Part shown: piece after piece, positions 50,589 to 60,289 of the stretch
How positions within the stretch are numbered: the stretch's first letter is position 1
Layout: every line of letters starts with the position of its first letter
Source: Martelella sp. HB161492
Lineage (GTDB): Bacteria > Pseudomonadota > Alphaproteobacteria > Rhizobiales > Rhizobiaceae
Direction: 5' to 3'
Assembly (NCBI RefSeq): GCF_013184775.1
Contig: NZ_JAATVV010000002.1
Span: forward strand, 152,301-216,300
Length of the DNA stretch: 64,000 bases
The notes under the pieces: generated by a model
The model's input: the letters and a program-made list of their open reading frames with translations, nothing else
Told to the model about the DNA's origin: nothing
Databases searched by the model: none
Translations under genes and position numbers: made by a program

Positions 50589-53180
50589 ATGACACTGACA
50601 ATCCTGATCGCCGTTGCTGCCGGTATCTTTATCGTTATCGGATTAAGTGAACCGCTTGCAGCAAGGCTTAAGCTTCCATTTTCGGTGATCCTGGCAGCCA
50701 TGGGTATCGCCATCGGCGTCGGCGCGGCCTTTTTCTGGCAGACGGACCTGACGAATGCGCTCAACCCGCTGGCGCTCGTGATTCTCAATCTGCCGATCCG
50801 TGCAAGCTTCTTCCTGAACGTCTTTCTGCCGCTGCTGGTGTTTCAGGTTGCGCTCAATATCGATATCCGGCGCATGCTCGACGACTGGGTTCCGATCCTG
50901 GTTCTGGCCGTTCTGGCTGTTGCAGTGGCCATGCTTGCCATCGGATTCACGCTCTATCCGGTGGCAGGCTTGCCGCTGGCCGGCTGCCTTCTGGTTGGCG
51001 CCATCGTCTCGACCACCGACCCGTCCGCGGTGGTCTCGATCTTCCGTGCCACGCCGTCGCCGCAGCGTCTTGCCCGCATTGTCGAGGGTGAGAGCCTCTT
51101 GAATGATGCCGCGGCGATCGCGTTCTTCTCGCTCTTCCTCGGCTTTGTCATGACCAATGCCGACAATCCGAAGATCTCATCCGCCCTGCTGACCTTCCCC
51201 TGGATCGTTGGTGCGGGCAGTGTGATCGGCATTGCTGCCGGGCGGCTTGCCGTCGAAATCATGGCACGGATGCCGGATTTCCCGCGTGGTCAGATCGCCG
51301 TGTCGCTGGCCATTCCGCCGCTCACCTATCTTCTGGCCGAGGAGGCCTCGGCGTCGGGCGTAATCGCCGTGGTCGCAACGGGGCTGACGATCAACCTGCA
51401 TATGACCGCACGCTTCACGCCGGCGATGAACGTGCTTTTGCGCGAAAGCTGGGATCTCATCGCCCATATGGCCGGCTCGCTCATTTTTCTGCTCGCCGCG
51501 ATCCTGATACCGAAACTGCTGTCGCAATTCGTGCCCTATGACCTGTTTCTGGTCGGTCTTGTGGTTGTTGCAGCCCTCGTCGCCCGCGCGGTCATCCTGT
51601 TCGGCGTTCTGCCGGTGCTGACATTCCTGAAGCTGTCGCCGAAAATCGAGGCGCCCTATTGCGTCGCCATTCTGTGGGGCGGCCTGCGCGGCGCCGTCAC
51701 GCTGGCGCTGGCGCTGGCTGTGACCGAAAACCGCTTCGTTCCGCCGGAGATCAAGCATCAGGTTGGCATTCTTGCCACCGGCTTCACGCTCTTCACCCTG
51801 ATCGTCCAGGGTACGACGCTCAGATGGGCGATCGCCAAGCTCAGGCTTGATCAGCTGAGCCCTCTGGATATCGCGCTGGGCAAGCAGGTGATCGCCGTGG
51901 CGCTGCAAAGCGTGCGCGAGCAGGTTTCGGAGACGACCCGCGACTATGCCCTGACCCGTGACATTGTCCGCGACGAGGCCAAACGCTTTGCCGAACGCGT
52001 CGACGATGCCGTGGAACAGACCGGCGCCAGCGAACAGCTGCAGGATCGCGACCGCGTGACGCTCGGGCTTCTGGCCCTTGCCGCCCATGAACGCGACACG
52101 GTGCTGGAGGAATATCGCAAGCAGGTGATCTCGCCCGATCTGGCCGAACGCCTCGTCATCGCAGCCGATCGCATCATTGAAGCAACCCGCACCGGCGGCC
52201 GCGCCAGCTATCGGGAAGCCGGGCGGCGCGCCTATGGCACCGGCCGGTTCTACCGCTTCGCCACATTCGCCCATAATTATTTCGGCATTCGCCGGCTGCT
52301 TGCGCGCCGGATCGAAGACAGGTTCGAGATCCTGGTCTCCTACAGCATGATCCTGCCGCGTCTTGAGGAATTTCTCGACGAGCGGATCCGCCGCATCCAT
52401 GGGCGCCGGGTTGCCGATCTGCTGCACGACCTCCTGAACCGACGTCTGGAGGAAGTGCGTCAGGAACTTGAACAGCTGCGGCTGCAATTTCCGGGCTATG
52501 CAGAGGATCTCGAGCGCCGCCTGATCCGCCGCACGACGCTGCAGCTTGAAGAGCGTGAATATGACGCGCTGACCGAAGACGGGCTGATCGGCCCCGAGCT
52601 GCGTGCCACGCTGGGCACCGGTGTCGACAAACGCCGTGCCGAACTCAACAACCGGCCGATGCTGAACCTGAAGCAGCAGAAGAAGGACCAGATCAACAGC
52701 TTCCCGGCCTTTGCCGATTTTGACGAGCGCGAGTTGAAACTGTTGCGCCGGCGGATTCGGATCGCCTATGCCGCGCCCGGCCAGCATATTCTTCAGCGCG
52801 AGAGCTCTTCGCGCGAGGTCTGGTTCATCGCCTCCGGCACGGTCAATGTCCTGACCGACGGCGTGAAAATCAGACTGTCGCGCGGTGACATGTTCGGCCA
52901 GTTCGCGGTCCTGGCGCGGCGACGCAAGCCGATCCAGGTCTCCGCGGTCGCGGACTGTATCCTGCTTGCCCTCGACGAGCACAGTTTCCGCAAATTGCTG
53001 ATAAGGCCCGGCGCCTTCAGAAGCGCCGTGATCGCAAGCGCGAAAAAGCGCGGCGTGACCTTTGAGGAAGAGCTGTTCGACCTGCCCGCAGCCGAGCTGA
53101 CGGCCCAAGTCCGGGCCAGTCTGGTTCAGGCCGGCTCACTCAGGGTCAAACTGCAACGGATGAACCGGAAGGCCGGCTGA
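50589..53180 (+). CDS. Cation/proton antiporter (CPA1/NhaP-like) with cNMP-binding-like domain
   Basis: An 863-residue protein. Residues 1-410 are about 12-13 membrane helices with the Na+/H+ exchanger landmarks TDPSAVVSIFRATPSPQRLA, VEGESLLNDAAAIAFF and the GGLRGAVTLALALA block. Residues 430-720 are a helical cytoplasmic region. Residues about 730-830 (GQHILQRESSSREVWFIASG, LSRGDMFGQFAVLARRRKP) form a cyclic-nucleotide-binding-type beta roll. Probably pH/Na+ homeostasis. It is the first chromosomal gene right of attR; 50308-50588 holds no gene. Confidence 0.9.
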   Translation: MTLTILIAVAAGIFIVIGLSEPLAARLKLPFSVILAAMGIAIGVGAAFFWQTDLTNALNPLALVILNLPIRASFFLNVFLPLLVFQVALNIDIRRMLDDWVPILVLAVLAVAVAMLAIGFTLYPVAGLPLAGCLLVGAIVSTTDPSAVVSIFRATPSPQRLARIVEGESLLNDAAAIAFFSLFLGFVMTNADNPKISSALLTFPWIVGAGSVIGIAAGRLAVEIMARMPDFPRGQIAVSLAIPPLTYLLAEEASASGVIAVVATGLTINLHMTARFTPAMNVLLRESWDLIAHMAGSLIFLLAAILIPKLLSQFVPYDLFLVGLVVVAALVARAVILFGVLPVLTFLKLSPKIEAPYCVAILWGGLRGAVTLALALAVTENRFVPPEIKHQVGILATGFTLFTLIVQGTTLRWAIAKLRLDQLSPLDIALGKQVIAVALQSVREQVSETTRDYALTRDIVRDEAKRFAERVDDAVEQTGASEQLQDRDRVTLGLLALAAHERDTVLEEYRKQVISPDLAERLVIAADRIIEATRTGGRASYREAGRRAYGTGRFYRFATFAHNYFGIRRLLARRIEDRFEILVSYSMILPRLEEFLDERIRRIHGRRVADLLHDLLNRRLEEVRQELEQLRLQFPGYAEDLERRLIRRTTLQLEEREYDALTEDGLIGPELRATLGTGVDKRRAELNNRPMLNLKQQKKDQINSFPAFADFDERELKLLRRRIRIAYAAPGQHILQRESSSREVWFIASGTVNVLTDGVKIRLSRGDMFGQFAVLARRRKPIQVSAVADCILLALDEHSFRKLLIRPGAFRSAVIASAKKRGVTFEEELFDLPAAELTAQVRASLVQAGSLRVKLQRMNRKAG

Positions 53181-53206
53181 GCCGATCGCCGGCCTGGCCG
53201 AGCCCC

Positions 53207-54001
53207 CTATTCATGCACCCGCTTCTCACCCGCCCGAATGGCAAAGGGCAGAATATTCTGCGCGGGCGGCAGCGGGCAGGCGGCAAATTCGGTGAAGGCA
53301 CAGGGCGGATTGATCGCCTTGTTGAAATCAAGCGTGATCTCGGTTTCGCTGACATCTTCACCGAAGACAAAACGGGCCGGCGGATAGGTCTCGTCTCTTG
53401 CCGTGCTATCGCGGAACACGAATTGCGGCCGCTCGGCCGTGCCATAGGTCGAAAGCAGCTCAACCGTCTGTCCGTCATGGTCGAACCGGGCCATGTGGGT
53501 GACGCCGACCTTTGTCTTCACACCGACAACCGTATCGAGCATGATCTCATCAGGGCTTTCAAGTGCGATCCATTCGGCGCGGATCCGCCATGCCGGATCG
53601 GTCGGGTAATGCGGAATGGGCTGAAGCTTTGCCGGTTCCTCGGATTCCATGTCGCGGACGCGCAGCGCCAGCGATCCGTCCATCGAGGTGATTTCGAAGG
53701 TGAAGCGGTCAACGCGAAACATCACCGGAAAATGGCTGTCGAGCCCGATGCTCTGTTCGACAGCGCCTCGGGCATTGCGGAAGATCAGCCCCTCGCCCGC
53801 CGAAAGCGCCAGACTGCCGGCAAGCGCCGGACCAACGGACAGCACGATATCGCAATCGGGTGACGACCCGACGGTCACGGTGCCGGGCTCAAGCCACCAG
53901 CGGCCGATCAGCGACAGCCAGCCACCGGCCGACATCAGCACCGCATGCCGGTCACGCCGCCAGGTTTCAACGGATGCCGGATAGTTTTCGATTTCAGTCA
54001 T
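53207..54001 (-). CDS. DUF1684 family protein
   Basis: A 264-residue protein from the ATG at 54001. The ending FNKAINPPCAFTEFAACPLP, PAQNILPFAIRAGEK is diagnostic of DUF1684, and the middle GTAERPQFVFRDSTARDETY fits too. Soluble, no signal. Biochemical role unknown. Downstream of and possibly co-transcribed with the ABC operon. Confidence 0.88.
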   Translation of the reverse strand: MTEIENYPASVETWRRDRHAVLMSAGGWLSLIGRWWLEPGTVTVGSSPDCDIVLSVGPALAGSLALSAGEGLIFRNARGAVEQSIGLDSHFPVMFRVDRFTFEITSMDGSLALRVRDMESEEPAKLQPIPHYPTDPAWRIRAEWIALESPDEIMLDTVVGVKTKVGVTHMARFDHDGQTVELLSTYGTAERPQFVFRDSTARDETYPPARFVFGEDVSETEITLDFNKAINPPCAFTEFAACPLPPAQNILPFAIRAGEKRVHE

Positions 54002-54025
54002 GGAAAGGCCTTTCAATCCGCATCG

Positions 54026-54772
54026 TTATTGCGGCATGCGAGGAATACTGTCGAGAAGCCTGCGCGTATAGGCGTGCTGCGGATTGCGAATGATTTCCTT
54101 GGTCAGCCCCGCCTCGACGACGCGGCCTTTCTCCAGAATCACCATCTCTTCGCAAAGTGCTGCCACGACCCCCAGATCATGCGAGACAAAAACCAATGTC
54201 ATGCGCTCGGCAAGCTTGCGGAACAATTCGACAATCAGAATGCGTGTTGACAGATCGAGGGCGCTGACCGCCTCATCCGCCAGCAGCAGCTTCGGCCGGG
54301 CCGCGATCGCCCGCGCAATGGCGATGCGCTGACGTTGGCCGCCCGAAAATTCATGCGGATAGCGCCCGCCCGCATCCGCCGGCAGGCCGACATCCTCCAG
54401 CGCTTCGGCAAGGATGGCATCATGATCGCCGGGAATGGCAAGTGAACGCAACGGCTCTGCGATGATCGAGCGTATTTTCTGGCGCGGGTCGAGCGAGGAA
54501 TAGGGATCCTGAAACACGGCCTGAACCGAGCGGCGATACTGACGCATGAAGGCACGGTCTGACGGGTTCAGCGTTGCGCCCTCGAAGCGGATTTCGCCCG
54601 CCTGTTGCCGGGCAAGCCCCAGCATCAGCCTGAGGATGGTCGATTTTCCCGAGCCGCTTTCGCCGACGAGACCGACACTGTGACCGGCCGTCACCGAAAG
54701 GGAAACGTGATCCAGTGTCGTGCGGCGGCGATCATAGGAAAAGCGGATATCGCTGAGGTCCAGCAGGCTCAT
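54026..54772 (-). CDS. Peptide-type ABC transporter ATP-binding protein (DppF/OppF-like)
   Basis: A 248-residue protein. Walker [10 protein letters not shown], signature SGGQRQRIAIARA, Walker B LLLADEAVSALD. It lacks the C-terminal extension of OppF but pairs with the DppD-like gene it overlaps by 4 bp. Energises uptake of peptides or similar substrates; the substrate is unknown. Confidence 0.9.
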   Translation of the reverse strand: MSLLDLSDIRFSYDRRRTTLDHVSLSVTAGHSVGLVGESGSGKSTILRLMLGLARQQAGEIRFEGATLNPSDRAFMRQYRRSVQAVFQDPYSSLDPRQKIRSIIAEPLRSLAIPGDHDAILAEALEDVGLPADAGGRYPHEFSGGQRQRIAIARAIAARPKLLLADEAVSALDLSTRILIVELFRKLAERMTLVFVSHDLGVVAALCEEMVILEKGRVVEAGLTKEIIRNPQHAYTRRLLDSIPRMPQ

Positions 54773-55578
54773 AATGCCTCCCCGAAATAGGCGTCGAAGG
54801 CATGGGCGGCGGCCACCAGCGATCGCGTATATTCATGTGCTGGCGCGGCGAAGACGTCATTCACCTCGCCTGTCTCAACCAGCCTTCCCTGCTGCATCAC
54901 GGCAACGCGGTTGACGACGGAGGCAACCACCGGCAGATCATGGCTGATGAACATCAGCGCCATATTGTATTCGCCCACCAGCCGGTCGAGCAGCTTCAGG
55001 ATTTCCGCCTGTGTCGTCACGTCCAGCGCCGTTGTCGGCTCGTCGGCAATCAGAAGCTTTGGCCGACAGGCAAGCGCCAGTGCAATCGCCACACGCTGAC
55101 GCTGACCGCCGGAAATCTCGTGCGGATAGGCCTTCATGATCCGCTCGGGTTGCGGCAGGGCAACGTGATCGAGAAGCTCGAGCACCCCACGGCGGATCGC
55201 CGCCCGATCGGCGGAAGCGCCCTCGCGCTTCAGCCGCCGCGCCAGCGGAATGGCGACCTGCCGGCCGATTTTCATCAACGGGTCGAGCGCTGTCAGCGGC
55301 TCCTGAAAGACGACGGCAATATCGCGCCCGCGCATGCTGTTCAGCACGCGCTCGGGCGTATTGACGATCTGCTGGCCGTTGACGGTGATCGAACCCTCGG
55401 CGCGGATCGCCCGCGGCAGCAATCCGGTCACGGCCATGGCCGTCAGCGATTTACCCGAGCCCGATTCGCCGATCAGGCCGAAACGCTCTCCCGCAGAGAT
55501 CGAGAAAGAAAGGTCAGAAACGAGCCTGCGCGCGCCGGTGAAAATGTCGAGGCTCTTCACCTCAAGCAAAACACTCAT
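54769..55578 (-). CDS. Peptide-type ABC transporter ATP-binding protein (DppD/OppD-like)
   Basis: A 269-residue protein. [28 protein letters not shown] and LLIADEPTTALD. Shorter than typical OppD at the C-terminus. 4-bp overlaps on both sides tie it to the permease genes. Confidence 0.9.
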   Translation of the reverse strand: MSVLLEVKSLDIFTGARRLVSDLSFSISAGERFGLIGESGSGKSLTAMAVTGLLPRAIRAEGSITVNGQQIVNTPERVLNSMRGRDIAVVFQEPLTALDPLMKIGRQVAIPLARRLKREGASADRAAIRRGVLELLDHVALPQPERIMKAYPHEISGGQRQRVAIALALACRPKLLIADEPTTALDVTTQAEILKLLDRLVGEYNMALMFISHDLPVVASVVNRVAVMQQGRLVETGEVNDVFAAPAHEYTRSLVAAAHAFDAYFGEAL

Positions 55579-56438
55579 CGCGATGCCCTCCGCGCCGGAT
55601 CGGCAATATCACGCAAACCATCGGCCAGAAGATTGACGCCGACCACCAGGCTGAGAAGCGCCACGCCGGGTGCAATCGCGCCGAGCGGCGCGGTATAGAC
55701 CGTGCCCTGCGCCTCCTGCAGCAGCCGCCCCCAGGATGTGTTGGGAAGCGGCGCGCCAAGACCGAGATAGGACAGCGACGCCTCGGCAATGATCGCCACG
55801 CTGAACTGCAATGCGAAATTCACCGCCATGGTCGGCCAGATATTCGGCAGGATGTGCTGGAAGATGATGCCCGCCCATGACGTGCCGGAAATGCGTGCGG
55901 CGGTGATGTAGTCACGGCCAAGCACCTGCTTGACCAGAATGCGGGTGAGCCGCGAAATCACCGCCGACATGGCAATGCCGAGCGCCAGCGTTGCCGTCCA
56001 CAGGCTGGCCTCGCTGCTGGCGGCAACCACCAGCATGGCGATCAGCAGCACCGGAAAGGCGATCATGATATCAAGGGCTGCCGCCAGGATGTCGTCCAGC
56101 CATCGCGTTGCAAAAGCGGCGGCAAGGCCGATCGTCACCCCGATCACCGCGCCGATGGCGACCGCGCCGACGCCCACAATCAACGCAATGCGTGAGCCGA
56201 TCAGCACCAGGGTCAGATAGTCGCGGCCCAGACGGTCCGTGCCCAGCCAGTGCGCCAGTGACGGCGCCTCCAGCCGGCCGCCGCTCATGCCCATCGGATC
56301 ATAGGGCGTCCAGAAGAACGTCATGAGCGCGATGACAACATGCAGGCCAACGAGGAACAGGCCGATTTCGAAGGAGAGCGAACGCCGGCGTTTCGCCGGC
56401 ACCACGCCCGGAACTGTTTCATTCTGGGTCATGCTCAT
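55575..56438 (-). CDS. Peptide-type ABC transporter permease (DppC-like)
   Basis: A 287-residue protein. One N-terminal helix, then the LGTDRLGRDYLTLVLIGSRI signature and five further helices with the EAA-like loop (YITAARISGTSWAGIIFQHI). Standard second permease of the system. Confidence 0.9.
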   Translation of the reverse strand: MSMTQNETVPGVVPAKRRRSLSFEIGLFLVGLHVVIALMTFFWTPYDPMGMSGGRLEAPSLAHWLGTDRLGRDYLTLVLIGSRIALIVGVGAVAIGAVIGVTIGLAAAFATRWLDDILAAALDIMIAFPVLLIAMLVVAASSEASLWTATLALGIAMSAVISRLTRILVKQVLGRDYITAARISGTSWAGIIFQHILPNIWPTMAVNFALQFSVAIIAEASLSYLGLGAPLPNTSWGRLLQEAQGTVYTAPLGAIAPGVALLSLVVGVNLLADGLRDIADPARRASR

Positions 56439-57337
56439 GGCCGTGCTCCCGATGCCTGCCTGAGCCGCGGATCAATGACGCGCTGGGAGATGTCGGCGAG
56501 AAAGCCGACGAGCAGCACCAGCAGCGTGGAGACAAACAGCACGCCCTGAACATTGGGATAATCGCGCTGTTCAATCCCCATCAGCAGCATCGAACCGAGG
56601 CCAGGCAGCGAGAAGACCTGTTCAATGACGACGGCGCCGAGAAAGGCGGTGCCAAGCTCGATGCCGAGGATCGAAATGACCGGAATGGAGCCGTTGCGAA
56701 TGCCGTGGCGCCAGAAGGCAGTGCCGAAACTGGCCCCCAGTGCGCGCGCCGTGCGCAGATAGTCGCTGCCAAGAACATCAAAGGTCGCCGCCCGTACATA
56801 GCGCAGCAGCGATGCGGACATGACCAGCGCGATGGTGACCACGGGCAGCACCAGCGCATGCAGTGCTTCAAGTGGCGCATCCCACCCCTTGGGCGGAAAG
56901 CCGCCGGACGGGAATAGCCTGATCTGAATGGCAAAGACAATCACCAGAAGGATACCCATCCAGAAGGCCGGAACAGCAATGCCAAGCTGCGAGACGGCCG
57001 AAATCACCCCAGCATACCAGCGCTCGCTCTTGACGGCAGACATAACCCCGAGCGGCACGGCAATGAGGATCGCCAGCAGGAAGGCAAGCACGGTGAGCGG
57101 CAGCGTGATCGAAAGCCGTGCCGCGATTTCAGCCGCGACCGGCGCATTGGAGACGAACGAGGTGCCAAGATCGAAGCGGGCCAGAGAGCCGAGAAAGCGC
57201 AGAAACTGCTGCCAGAGCGGAAGGTTCGAGCCAACCTGCTCGCGCGCCGCCTCGATCTGCGCCGGATCTGCACCGACGGACACAAGTGCATTGGCGGGAT
57301 CGCCCGGCAGAAGCCGCAGGAGCACAAACAGCACCAT
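56435..57337 (-). CDS. Peptide-type ABC transporter permease (DppB-like), start uncertain
   Basis: 300 residues from the ATG at 57337: LRLLPGDPANALVSVGADPA, then five helices and the EAA-like DYLRTARALGASFGTAFWRH. Family members begin about 20 residues earlier. The same frame upstream reads LTYLIRRGLILLLSLLVAA, a proper first membrane helix, but contains no ATG, GTG or TTG before the stop at 57416-57418. A non-canonical start (CTG at 57403, or ATT at 57397 with AGAGGG seven bases upstream) is therefore possible. Confidence 0.85.
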   Translation of the reverse strand: MVLFVLLRLLPGDPANALVSVGADPAQIEAAREQVGSNLPLWQQFLRFLGSLARFDLGTSFVSNAPVAAEIAARLSITLPLTVLAFLLAILIAVPLGVMSAVKSERWYAGVISAVSQLGIAVPAFWMGILLVIVFAIQIRLFPSGGFPPKGWDAPLEALHALVLPVVTIALVMSASLLRYVRAATFDVLGSDYLRTARALGASFGTAFWRHGIRNGSIPVISILGIELGTAFLGAVVIEQVFSLPGLGSMLLMGIEQRDYPNVQGVLFVSTLLVLLVGFLADISQRVIDPRLRQASGARP

Positions 57338-57471
57338 GGCAGCGACCAGGAGCGACAGCAGAAGGATCAGGCCACGGCGGATGAGATAGGTAAGAATGGA
57401 CAGGCCCTCTCGGTCTCAAAACCAGTTCTGCAGGAGCGCCGCGCTATAACCCGACGCTCCATGCCTTTTAA

Positions 57472-57482
57472 AACAAATTGTT
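57472..57482. promoter_or_regulatory. Palindrome AACAAATTGTT (copy 1)
   Basis: Matches AACAA-N-TTGTT, also present at 59123-59133. The two flank the solute-binding protein gene. Possible operator pair; only two occurrences seen, so weak. Confidence 0.3.
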
Positions 57483-59007
57483 AGTCGTCTTTCTTGATGT
57501 CATAGGCGAAGAACTGCGAGTTCAGGCCATTGAGCGGATAGCCGCTGACATTCGAGCGGGAAACCACGATCTGCGGGTTCAGATAGAGCCAGACACTGGC
57601 TGCATCTTCGGCGATCTGCTTGTTGGCTTCGGTCAGCTTCTCAACCTGTTCGGCTTCCGAGCCCGCCGTTTCCGACGAGGCGATCAGATCGACGACCTTG
57701 GGGTTGTTGTAGCCCCAGTAGAAATCGGGATTGCCATAAAACAGGATATCGCGATGGTTCACATGTTCCTGCAGCGTCGCTTCGAAGTCGTGCTGCTTGT
57801 AGATCTTGTTGAACCATTCATTGGCGGTGATGATGTTGATCTTCACATCGATGCCGACCTTGGCGAGATCGGTCTTGACCACCTGGGCGACCAGCGGATG
57901 CGGATCGTAATTCGGCGTATCCAGCGTGAAGGAGAAGCCATCAGCATAGCCGGCCTTGGCCAGCATGTCCTTTGCGCTTGCCGGATCATAAGGGTCAACC
58001 CCGTTGAGATCGACATACCAGGGATCGGTTGGCGGCACGAAGGAACCGATCAGCGTGCCGTAACCGCCCCAGATCGCATTCAGGAGCTTCTTCTTGTCAA
58101 TCGCCCGGCTGACGGCCTTGCGGACCTCGACATTATCGAAGGGCGCAACGCGGTCGTTGAAGGCCAGCACTTCCTTGGTGGTGGACTTGCCTTCCTCGAC
58201 GGTGAATTGCGGGTTGTTGGTGAACTGGCCGAGCGAATCCGGGCTCTGAACGCTGGTGATGATATCGATGGCGTTGGTCAGAAGCGCATTGTTCAGCGCC
58301 GTCGCGTCACTGAAATATTTGAACACGACATTGGCGTTGGTGGCCGGCGTGCCCCAATATTTGTCGAACCGCTTCATGGCGAGATAGGAACCGCGGCGCC
58401 AGCTGTCGAGCTCATAAGGGCCAGTACCATCTTCCTTGGCAGAGATATCACCGGCCGTGTCATTCACGATCCAGATGTAGCTCAGATAATAGGGCAGCGA
58501 GATCGAACGCGAAGACAGATGGATCACCACGGTGAGATCATCCGGCGTATCGATCGAGGCAATGGTCTTGAGGCTGCTCTTGCGCGAGCTCTTCGAATCG
58601 GGCGCCATGATGCGCTCGATGCTGAACTTGACGTCGGCTGAGGTCAGCGGATCGCCGGAATGGAATACGATGCCGGGCTTGAGCTTGAACGTGTAGGTCA
58701 GGCCGTCATCGCTCATCGAGTAGTCATCGACGAGCAGCTTTTCGACCGAACCGCCATCGGTAAGCTTGAACAGCGATTCGTAGACATTGCCGTAAAAGGC
58801 CTCATGAATGCCCTGAACGCCGCCACCGACATTATCGAGGCTCTGCGGCTCATAAAGCGAACCGATGTTGATGGTGGCGTCCGCATCATAGTCGGCGGCA
58901 AAGACCGCCGGGCCGGTTGCAGTGGCACCGATACCGGCAACGGCCAGAAACGACATGAAGAACACGGTGCGTTTGAAGCGCGAGCGCGCAGTGCGCGTTA
59001 AGGTCAT
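57481..59007 (-). CDS. Peptide-type ABC transporter solute-binding protein (SBP family 5)
   Basis: A 508-residue protein. Sec signal peptide (residues 1-36, ending AVFAAD), then NIGSLYEPQSLDNVGGGVQG, LKPGIVFHSGDPLTSADVKF and SIERI typical of SBP_bac_5. First gene of the leftward operon SBP-permease-permease-ATPase-ATPase. Ligand may be peptides, opines or sugars; unknown. Confidence 0.9.
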   Translation of the reverse strand: MTLTRTARSRFKRTVFFMSFLAVAGIGATATGPAVFAADYDADATINIGSLYEPQSLDNVGGGVQGIHEAFYGNVYESLFKLTDGGSVEKLLVDDYSMSDDGLTYTFKLKPGIVFHSGDPLTSADVKFSIERIMAPDSKSSRKSSLKTIASIDTPDDLTVVIHLSSRSISLPYYLSYIWIVNDTAGDISAKEDGTGPYELDSWRRGSYLAMKRFDKYWGTPATNANVVFKYFSDATALNNALLTNAIDIITSVQSPDSLGQFTNNPQFTVEEGKSTTKEVLAFNDRVAPFDNVEVRKAVSRAIDKKKLLNAIWGGYGTLIGSFVPPTDPWYVDLNGVDPYDPASAKDMLAKAGYADGFSFTLDTPNYDPHPLVAQVVKTDLAKVGIDVKINIITANEWFNKIYKQHDFEATLQEHVNHRDILFYGNPDFYWGYNNPKVVDLIASSETAGSEAEQVEKLTEANKQIAEDAASVWLYLNPQIVVSRSNVSGYPLNGLNSQFFAYDIKKDD

Positions 59008-59122
59008 GATCCCAATCCTGTCTGATGGGCGGCGCTCGACTGCACCGCATGCAATGGGCCCTCAAGGCCGCTGGAAAGCCTGAGCTTAAACACATTACCA
59101 AAACCGAAACAACGGCTTGGGC

Positions 59123-59133
59123 AACAAGTTGTT
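59123..59133. promoter_or_regulatory. Palindrome AACAAGTTGTT (copy 2)
   Basis: Lies about 115 bp upstream of the solute-binding protein start, where an operator would be expected. Pairs with the copy at 57472-57482. Confidence 0.3.
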
Positions 59134-59250
59134 CAGGTGTCAACATTTCGGAGAGACCGACGACAACCCTGCGTCACGTGTAGGCATCACATGCTCGCCC
59201 GAATGAATTGCATCCGCCCTTTTGCGGCCTGCAGCCGGACCTCGTCCCGC

Positions 59251-60156
59251 TCAGAAATCAGGCCTGTAGTCCTTCAACGCCGCCGCCACCCGCATGGCGA
59301 AACGCGCCGAGGCAACCGGCAGTGCGCGACCACGCATCTGCCCGAGGATCAGACTTCCCGCCGGGACGTCACGCTCGGATATCGGGCGGAACACCAGCGA
59401 ACCATCGGCTGGAGCGGAAAGTCCGATCGGAATCTGAAAGCCAATCACATTTTCATGCAGCACATAGTGGCGGATCAGCTCGAAGCTCTCGGTCTCGATC
59501 AGCGGTGACACCCGGCGTGAGGTCAGCCGTGCCGCGAAATCAAGCAGATGGCGGACGCCATATTTGGCGGCCGGTGCGACATGTGGCCAGTCGAGGCATT
59601 CGCGCAGGCGCACTTCCTTCTGGACGGCAAGCGGATGATCAGCACGCAGGATCGCATAGACATGTTGCGGGATCGCATGAATGACCTGAAAATCGACCAG
59701 ATAGATCGGCTCGAAGACCAGAGCCAGATCCGACGAATAGGAGGCAAGCTCCTGCTCGGCCTGGGCGCGGTCGCGGATATTGACGGTGAAGGTTACGCCC
59801 GGATGCTCCTGCCGGTAGCTGGCGATCTGCTGGGGCAGGAAATAGGGCAGCATCGCCTGCGAACAGGCAATCGAGACATGGCCGCGCCGCTCACCCGACA
59901 GGTCGGCCACCTGGCCCTGTACCCGCGAAAGGTCCGACGCCGTGGCACGGTAGTGGTGCAGAACCAGTTCGCCAGCGGGATTGAGCCGCACGCCGCCCGG
60001 CAGCCGCTCGAACAGCTCGGCCCCGAATTCAGCCTCAAACCGGTTGATCCGCCGGACCAGTGCCGAAGGCGTGATGTTCATGTCCTCGGCCGCCTTGCGC
60101 ATGGAACCGGCGCGCGCCACCGCCTCGATCAGACGAAAAGTCAGCAAGTGCTTCAC
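59251..60156 (-). CDS. LysR-family transcriptional regulator
   Basis: A 301-residue protein. N-terminal HTH (TFRLIEAVARAGSMRKAAED, MNITPSALVRRINRFEAEFG) and an effector domain (HVSIACSQAMLPYFLPQQIA) as in LysR/GbpR-type regulators. Divergent from the second ABC operon with a 133-bp gap containing a dyad; it probably controls one or both transporter operons. Confidence 0.9.
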   Translation of the reverse strand: MKHLLTFRLIEAVARAGSMRKAAEDMNITPSALVRRINRFEAEFGAELFERLPGGVRLNPAGELVLHHYRATASDLSRVQGQVADLSGERRGHVSIACSQAMLPYFLPQQIASYRQEHPGVTFTVNIRDRAQAEQELASYSSDLALVFEPIYLVDFQVIHAIPQHVYAILRADHPLAVQKEVRLRECLDWPHVAPAAKYGVRHLLDFAARLTSRRVSPLIETESFELIRHYVLHENVIGFQIPIGLSAPADGSLVFRPISERDVPAGSLILGQMRGRALPVASARFAMRVAAALKDYRPDF

Positions 60157-60185
60157 GGAACCCCCTCCGGCGGTGGTGCATTTTT

Positions 60186-60202
60186 TTCACCGCAATGGTG
60201 AA
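60186..60202. promoter_or_regulatory. Dyad TTCACC-N5-GGTGAA in the LysR/ABC divergent promoter
   Basis: A 17-bp perfect dyad fitting the T-N11-A type sites of LysR regulators, 30 bp before the LysR start and 88 bp before the solute-binding protein start. Likely the autoregulatory site. Confidence 0.5.
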
Positions 60203-60289
60203 ATCATAGCAATTTTCTCGAACGCAAAAAAGACGCAACTTGATTTTCGACAGAGCCGGATAACGCGGCTTGCGAACGAGGGGCACAAG

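Noticed and set aside
51177-53108. A 643-codon leftward open frame opposite the antiporter gene
   Set aside because: Antisense shadow of a high-G+C gene. The plus-strand protein has clear transporter and cNMP-binding motifs; the reverse frame has none.
57478-58641. A 387-codon rightward open frame
   Set aside because: Mirror of the solute-binding protein gene, which has a signal peptide and SBP motifs.
59981-60289. A longer N-terminal reading of the second solute-binding protein
   Set aside because: It would run through the LysR gene and the divergent promoter. The ATG at 60290 begins a proper Tat-type leader.
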